From CAYTPE01 sp964439885 (GTDB lineage Bacteria > Patescibacteriota > Patescibacteriia > Magasanikbacterales > GWA2-37-8): DNA of 6,700 nt. The stretch is taken from the NCBI GenBank assembly GCA_964439885.1, contig CAYTPE010000061.1, positions 1-6,700 of the forward strand, in the 5' to 3' direction. Below the pieces are notes generated by a model. It was not told the DNA's origin. It did no database searches and was given only the letters and a program-made list of their open reading frames with translations. Made by a program: the position numbers and the translations under genes. Of the stretch, positions 3,513 to 6,700 are shown one piece after another. Each line of letters starts with the position of its first letter. Position 1 is the first letter of the stretch.

Positions 3513-5768
3513 ATGTCCATTAATTTGCACAAGAAGATTCATATGCCAATCAAAAAAGTAGACCACGGAAGAGTCAACGAAAGTGAAAAGATCAAAATGA
3601 AAAATGTAAAATCAGAACCTGCTGTTGCCAAAACCATCACGGTAACGGCGGAAAAAAATACTAAACCTAAGACAGAAAATCAAAAATCCTCGGGCAGCTA
3701 CAGTGCCGCGAGCATCACTGTGCTCGAAGGCTTAGAGGCCGTACGCAAACGTCCGGGCATGTATATTGGTTCCACCGGTCCCACTGGTTTGCACCACCTC
3801 ATTTGGGAGGTCGTCGATAACTCTATCGACGAAGCCATGGCCGGGCATGCCAAGCATATTACGGTTACGCTGCTACCCAACCACATGGTTGAGGTTATTG
3901 ATGATGGCCGTGGCATCCCCGTGGATATTCACCCCACACAAAAAATTTCCGCGCTCGAAATCGTTATGACGGTACTGCACGCCGGAGGTAAATTTGGTGG
4001 CGACGGCTACAAAATTTCCGGCGGTCTGCATGGCGTGGGCGCATCCGTGGTGAACGCGCTCTCCACCTATGCCAAAGCTGAAGTGCATCGCGACGGTCAA
4101 GCCTGGGTGCAGGAATATAAATATGGTAAACCGGTAGCCAAAGTCAAAGCCGTCGGCAAAGCCAAAGATACCGGTACTATCATCACCTTCCGACCGGATG
4201 ACAGCATCTTCGAATCCATCGATTTTGAATGGAAAACTATTATCGACCATCTGCGCCAGCACACCTACCTCACCAAGGGAGTGCACATGACGATTTGTGA
4301 CAAGCGCCCGGCGGAAGAAAAAGCGAAAGACAAAACTGCTCTTGATTTCCCCAACCCCACGTACCAATTTTATTTCGAAGGTGGTGTGGCGAGCTACATT
4401 CGCTACATCAATCAAAACAAAGAAGTAAAGAACGAAAATATTTTTTATGTGGAGAAAGAAGCCGAAGGCGTGAACGTAGAAATCGCGTTGCAGTATTCCG
4501 ACGAATTCACCGAATCACTCTTTGCCTTTACCAACAATATTTTCAACCCGGATGGCGGTACGCACGTGGCTGGGTTCAGAACAGCGCTCACCCGCAGCAT
4601 CAATACCTACGCTCGCAACAAAGGCTTCCTCAAAGAGAAAGACGGTAACCTTGGTGGCGAAGACGTACGCGAAGGCCTCAACGTCGTGATTTCCATTAAA
4701 ATTCGCGAGCCGCAGTTTGAAGGCCAGACCAAAGGTAAACTCGGTAATACCGAAGCCAAAACCGCCGTGGAAACTGTACTCGGCGACGCCTTCCTTATAT
4801 TTCTCGAAGAGCATCCTAAGGATGCCGAAGCCATTATTGGCAAATGTGTGCTCGCCGCCAAAGCTCGCGCTGCTGCCAAAATCGCGCGCGATACCATCCT
4901 CCGCAAAGGCGCACTCGAAGGCTTCACACTTCCTGGCAAACTTGCTGATTGCTCTAGCCGCAGCGCCGAAGAATCTGAACTCTTCATTGTAGAGGGTGAC
5001 TCGGCAGGTGGTAGCGCCAAGCAAGGCCGTGACCGCGAACACCAGGCCATTCTCCCTTTGCGTGGTAAGGTGCTCAACGTAGAGCGTGCCCGCCTCGACA
5101 AAATTCTCACGAATAATGAATTGAAAAGCCTTATCATCGCCATGGGCACCAACATCGGTGAACAGTTTGATATTGCCAAACTGCGCTATCACAAAATTGT
5201 GATCATGACCGATGCCGACGTTGACGGCGCGCATATCCGCACACTTCTTCTCACCTTCTTCTATCGGTACTACCCTGAACTTATCAAGCAAGGCCACATC
5301 TATATCGCCCAGCCGCCACTCTACTCTCTCAAGTACGGCAAAGAAATGAAATACGCGTATAATGATGAAGAGAAAGAAAAAGTGCTGGCAGAACTTAGTA
5401 AGAACAAAACCGAAAAGGCCGGAAAAGCTGGAAAGGGACAAAAGGACGGCGACGGTTCGTCTCCCCTCCTGCCCGAGGAGGGGCAAGGGGTGGTGGGAGC
5501 GTCTGGCGAAGGCCAAGATGAGGTCCAAGCTCTCGTCATCGGTGGCATGAAAGTAAATATCCAACGCTACAAAGGTCTTGGTGAAATGAACCCCGAACAA
5601 CTGTGGGAGACCACTATGGATCCACAGAACCGCCTCATGCTCCAAGTGACTGTTGAGGACGCTGAACAAGCTAATGAAACATTTGAGATTTTAATGGGTG
5701 ATGAAGTGGAACCACGCAAAAAGTTTATCCAGACGTACGCGAAGAGTGTGCAGAATTTGGATATATAA
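3513..5768 (+). CDS. gyrB: DNA gyrase subunit B (type IIA topoisomerase ATPase subunit)
   Basis: This is the ATPase and Toprim subunit that works with GyrA to supercoil DNA. In order: a GHKL ATPase domain with LEAVRKRPGMYIGS (74-87), EVVDNSIDEA (99-108, Mg-binding Asn103), DDGRGIPVD (130-138) and GGLHGVGASVVNALS (170-184); a transducer domain with the ATP-contacting EGQTKGKLG loop (403-411); a Toprim domain with IVEGDSAGG (492-500, Glu494) and DADVDG (567-572); and the C-terminal RYKGLGEMNPEQLW block (685-698). At 751 residues it is longer than a minimal GyrB because of a charged, low-complexity N-terminus (about 1-60) and an insert (about 628-678) that includes a palindromic repeat. No clear SD exists. 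Starts at 3543 (weak AAGAAG upstream) or 3597 are equally possible, since conserved sequence begins only near residue 61. ParE is the alternative name, but the overall pattern favours GyrB. Confidence 0.95.
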   Translation: MSINLHKKIHMPIKKVDHGRVNESEKIKMKNVKSEPAVAKTITVTAEKNTKPKTENQKSSGSYSAASITVLEGLEAVRKRPGMYIGSTGPTGLHHLIWEVVDNSIDEAMAGHAKHITVTLLPNHMVEVIDDGRGIPVDIHPTQKISALEIVMTVLHAGGKFGGDGYKISGGLHGVGASVVNALSTYAKAEVHRDGQAWVQEYKYGKPVAKVKAVGKAKDTGTIITFRPDDSIFESIDFEWKTIIDHLRQHTYLTKGVHMTICDKRPAEEKAKDKTALDFPNPTYQFYFEGGVASYIRYINQNKEVKNENIFYVEKEAEGVNVEIALQYSDEFTESLFAFTNNIFNPDGGTHVAGFRTALTRSINTYARNKGFLKEKDGNLGGEDVREGLNVVISIKIREPQFEGQTKGKLGNTEAKTAVETVLGDAFLIFLEEHPKDAEAIIGKCVLAAKARAAAKIARDTILRKGALEGFTLPGKLADCSSRSAEESELFIVEGDSAGGSAKQGRDREHQAILPLRGKVLNVERARLDKILTNNELKSLIIAMGTNIGEQFDIAKLRYHKIVIMTDADVDGAHIRTLLLTFFYRYYPELIKQGHIYIAQPPLYSLKYGKEMKYAYNDEEKEKVLAELSKNKTEKAGKAGKGQKDGDGSSPLLPEEGQGVVGASGEGQDEVQALVIGGMKVNIQRYKGLGEMNPEQLWETTMDPQNRLMLQVTVEDAEQANETFEILMGDEVEPRKKFIQTYAKSVQNLDI
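5462..5497. repeat. Palindromic repeat inserted in frame inside gyrB
   Basis: CCCCTCCT (5463-5470) and AGGAGGGG (5476-5483) form a perfect 8-bp stem with a 5-nt loop, followed by CAAGGGGTGGTGGG. This stem plus G-rich tail is typical of short dispersed repeats usually seen between genes. Here it encodes SPLLPEEGQGVVG (residues 650-662) within a Gly/Lys/Glu-rich linker between the Toprim core and the C-terminal block. Its length and frame keep gyrB open, recalling Rickettsia palindromic elements inside coding sequences. Confidence 0.6.
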
Positions 5769-5784
5769 AAATATAGTTAAACAT

Positions 5785-6153
5785 ATGTCGATCGACAATC
5801 CAACAGGCGGAATGGAGCGTGAAGCAAAAACTGAATCGGGTCTCGAAAGACTTGCTTTTGCCGAACTCCAAAAAATATATAAGGAAGCACGTAGATTGGC
5901 AGAGATTACATTCCGTGAATCGGAAGATGGCTTTTTTAATGCTTTAGGACAAGGAATAATTGGCATAAGAGAATCTGGAAATGGATATGCTGTTTCTGGT
6001 GTTTCTACAGATTTAAATGACGTTCACCGACTACTGGCTTTGCGTACGAAAGAAGAAGAACGGCGATATCCCACCTCAGCCGAAGATAGAGAAACGCTTG
6101 TGGCAGCGATTCGAACAATGCTGGAAGATTTAGGCAAACGGGTAATCGAATAA
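5785..6153 (+). CDS. Unidentified small soluble protein downstream of gyrB, 122 residues
   Basis: I do not recognise this protein. It has no signal peptide or membrane span. It is rich in Glu, Arg and Leu, with probable helices at about 18-42 (GLERLAFAELQKIYKEARRLAE) and 75-93, and again near the C-terminus (about 99-120). A central stretch (about 48-75) carries glycines, GQGIIGIRESGNGYAVSGVS, and looks beta-like. It starts 16 bp after the gyrB stop with no promoter between them and ends just before a strong terminator, so it is the last gene of the gyrB operon. No clear SD precedes ATG 5785. ATG 5812, with a weak AGGCGG nearby, would shorten it by nine residues. An in-frame ATG at 5698 lies inside gyrB and would give a poor N-terminus. 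The DNA is more AT-rich than gyrB. Confidence 0.7.
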   Translation: MSIDNPTGGMEREAKTESGLERLAFAELQKIYKEARRLAEITFRESEDGFFNALGQGIIGIRESGNGYAVSGVSTDLNDVHRLLALRTKEEERRYPTSAEDRETLVAAIRTMLEDLGKRVIE

Positions 6154-6165
6154 ATTTAAAGTGAT

Positions 6166-6195
6166 TCCCACTCAACAATCGAGTGGGATTTTTTT
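6166..6195 (+). terminator. Rho-independent terminator of the gyrB operon
   Basis: TCCCACTC (6166-6173) pairs perfectly with GAGTGGGA (6181-6188) across a 7-nt loop and is followed by seven T residues (6189-6195). The next promoter's -35 box starts three bases later. Confidence 0.95.
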
Positions 6196-6197
6196 GT

Positions 6198-6226
6198 TTG
6201 ACAAACTTTTTAACCCATGATTACAT
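6198..6226 (+). promoter_or_regulatory. Predicted promoter of the Cys-rich protein gene
   Basis: A consensus TTGACA (6198-6203) is followed after 17 bp by TTACAT (6221-6226), with TG at 6218-6219 acting as an extended -10. The -10 hexamer itself is weak. Initiation near 6233 would exclude an in-frame ATG at 6227. The -35 box sits in a near-palindrome, GTTTGACAAAC (6196-6206). Confidence 0.5.
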
Positions 6227-6235
6227 ATGCCCATT

Positions 6236-6254
6236 CGCTCCCATCTCGGGAGTG
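6236..6254 (+). promoter_or_regulatory. Leader hairpin just upstream of the SD
   Basis: CGCTCCC pairs with GGGAGTG (7 bp including one G-U) across a 5-nt loop. It forms almost at the predicted 5' end of the mRNA and ends one base before the GGAGA at 6256-6260, so it could protect the 5' end and keep the SD exposed. Confidence 0.4.
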
Positions 6255-6268
6255 TGGAGAATGCAAGA

Positions 6269-6634
6269 ATGAAAGTAAAAAGTGGAGGGTCGGGGAGAAA
6301 ATTCCTCGACAAAGTGCGCCGACGGGCGGCAGCCGCCCGAACGGCAGCCCGCCCGGCCAAACGCCCGGCGATCAGCGCCAGTGCCAACCCCGCCACCGTC
6401 CTCACGGACGAGTGGCGCTGCCACTGGCGCGGCACCTACATGCCGCACGAATGCGGTGAGGGCAAACCGCCCAACACGGGCGACTTCTGCCCCCGCTGCG
6501 GTCGCAACCGTCCCGGCCGCCGCTCGCTCGTCAGGCGGGCGTGGGTCTCCAGGTGCGGGACGCGCAACGGTCGCGATGGCGGCGACCGTTGCACCAACTG
6601 GGCGTGCCGCGAGGCCGCCCCCTGGGTGAGCTAA
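6269..6634 (+). CDS. Unidentified small Cys-rich, probably zinc-binding basic protein, 121 residues
   Basis: The N-terminal 45 residues are basic and rich in Ala, Arg and Pro (KVRRRAAAARTAARPAKRPA), probably disordered and able to bind nucleic acid. The rest holds seven cysteines: C51, C62, C74, C77, C96, C108 and C113. CPRCG (74-78) is a zinc-ribbon knuckle that could complete a site with C51 and C62. The second group (RCGTRN, then CTNWAC) loosely resembles a RanBP2-type or ribbon finger but has only three cysteines. ATG 6269 follows GGAGA (6256-6260); an in-frame ATG at 6227 adds 14 residues but precedes the predicted transcript start. The DNA is about 70% GC by eye, far above the gyrB operon, and has strong hairpins, including an 11-bp stem at 6564-6592. 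Overlapping ORFs on both strands exist, but the cysteine pattern, SD and promoter favour this one. Function unknown. Confidence 0.6.
   Translation: MKVKSGGSGRKFLDKVRRRAAAARTAARPAKRPAISASANPATVLTDEWRCHWRGTYMPHECGEGKPPNTGDFCPRCGRNRPGRRSLVRRAWVSRCGTRNGRDGGDRCTNWACREAAPWVS
6564..6592. repeat. Perfect 11-bp hairpin in the 3' part of the Cys-rich gene
   Basis: GCAACGGTCGC (6564-6574) and GCGACCGTTGC (6582-6592) are exact complements around a 7-nt loop. It is the longest perfect short-range hairpin found in the window and lies inside the coding sequence, with no T-tract after it. Further stems in the same gene are at 6323-6339 (7 bp), 6411-6425 (6 bp) and 6429-6446 (6 bp). Confidence 0.7.
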
Positions 6635-6700
6635 CCGGGCCACCCCAATGCCCGCCCCCCCCACCTCCCACACCGCCCCGCTTGCCGCTCTATCTGAGCT
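6635..6700. other. GC-rich 3' flank with C-runs, no gene seen
   Basis: After the stop codon there is a weak CGGGC/GCCCG stem (6636-6654 region) followed by a run of eight C residues (6655-6662) rather than T residues. No convincing terminator, start codon with SD, or RNA gene is visible before the window ends. Confidence 0.5.

Noticed and set aside
4515..5669. 384-codon open frame on the minus strand
   Set aside because: It lies wholly antisense to gyrB, whose conserved transducer and Toprim motifs are on the plus strand. Its product is Phe/His-rich with no recognisable motif, a frame shadow.
6221..6673. 150-codon minus-strand frame, and a 115-codon plus-strand frame at 6282-6629, in the GC-rich end
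   Set aside because: High GC keeps several frames open. These give Ala/Arg/Pro/Gly-rich products without the cysteine pattern, promoter and SD that support 6269-6634.
1..6700. CRISPR arrays, tRNA genes, integrases, transposases
   Set aside because: No regularly spaced direct repeats, cloverleaf sequences or recognisable mobile-element proteins were found on either strand by reading.

Overview
This 6.7-kb window looks like bacterial chromosome, most plausibly from a Candidate Phyla Radiation (Patescibacteria/Parcubacteria-type) organism. That placement is an inference from the GyrB sequence style, the compact housekeeping genes, the absence of Shine-Dalgarno (SD) sites before several genes, and short dispersed palindromic repeats. 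No 16S rRNA or other decisive marker is present.

Layout. Positions 1-390 (minus strand) hold the 5' end of uvrB, which runs off the left edge. A divergent control region (391-510) holds a 17-bp palindrome, a minus-strand promoter for uvrB and a plus-strand promoter for purE (511-948). purE and rodA converge across about 70 bp. A SEDS glycosyltransferase gene, rodA (minus, 1016-2110), lies 5 bp behind an unidentified single-pass membrane protein gene (minus, 2116-3039). These two form an operon read from a promoter at 3050-3078. That promoter shares its -35 DNA with an oppositely oriented promoter (3072-3100), which drives a short transcript to a strong terminator (3377-3399). The transcript encodes a basic 64-residue protein, and its 5' and 3' untranslated ends are complementary over about 25 nt. 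Next comes gyrB (3513-5768), with its own promoter, a palindromic repeat in its leader and an in-frame palindromic repeat in its coding region. A small unidentified protein (5785-6153) follows in the same operon and ends at a clear terminator (6166-6195). Another promoter then opens a very GC-rich gene for a Cys-rich, probably zinc-binding small protein (6269-6634).

How the parts relate. uvrB (nucleotide excision repair), gyrB (DNA supercoiling), rodA (cell-wall elongation) and purE (purine synthesis) are ordinary housekeeping genes. They sit in separate small transcription units rather than one pathway cluster. The two short, GC-rich, SD-bearing genes and purE stand apart in style from the SD-less rodA and membrane-protein genes. 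The strongest candidate for something undescribed is the transcript at about 3107-3399. Its coding sequence fits almost exactly inside a helix formed by the two transcript ends, and the interior can fold into a series of hairpins. It is either an unusual mRNA or a structured RNA with a coding function. No CRISPR array, tRNA, rRNA, integrase or transposase was seen.
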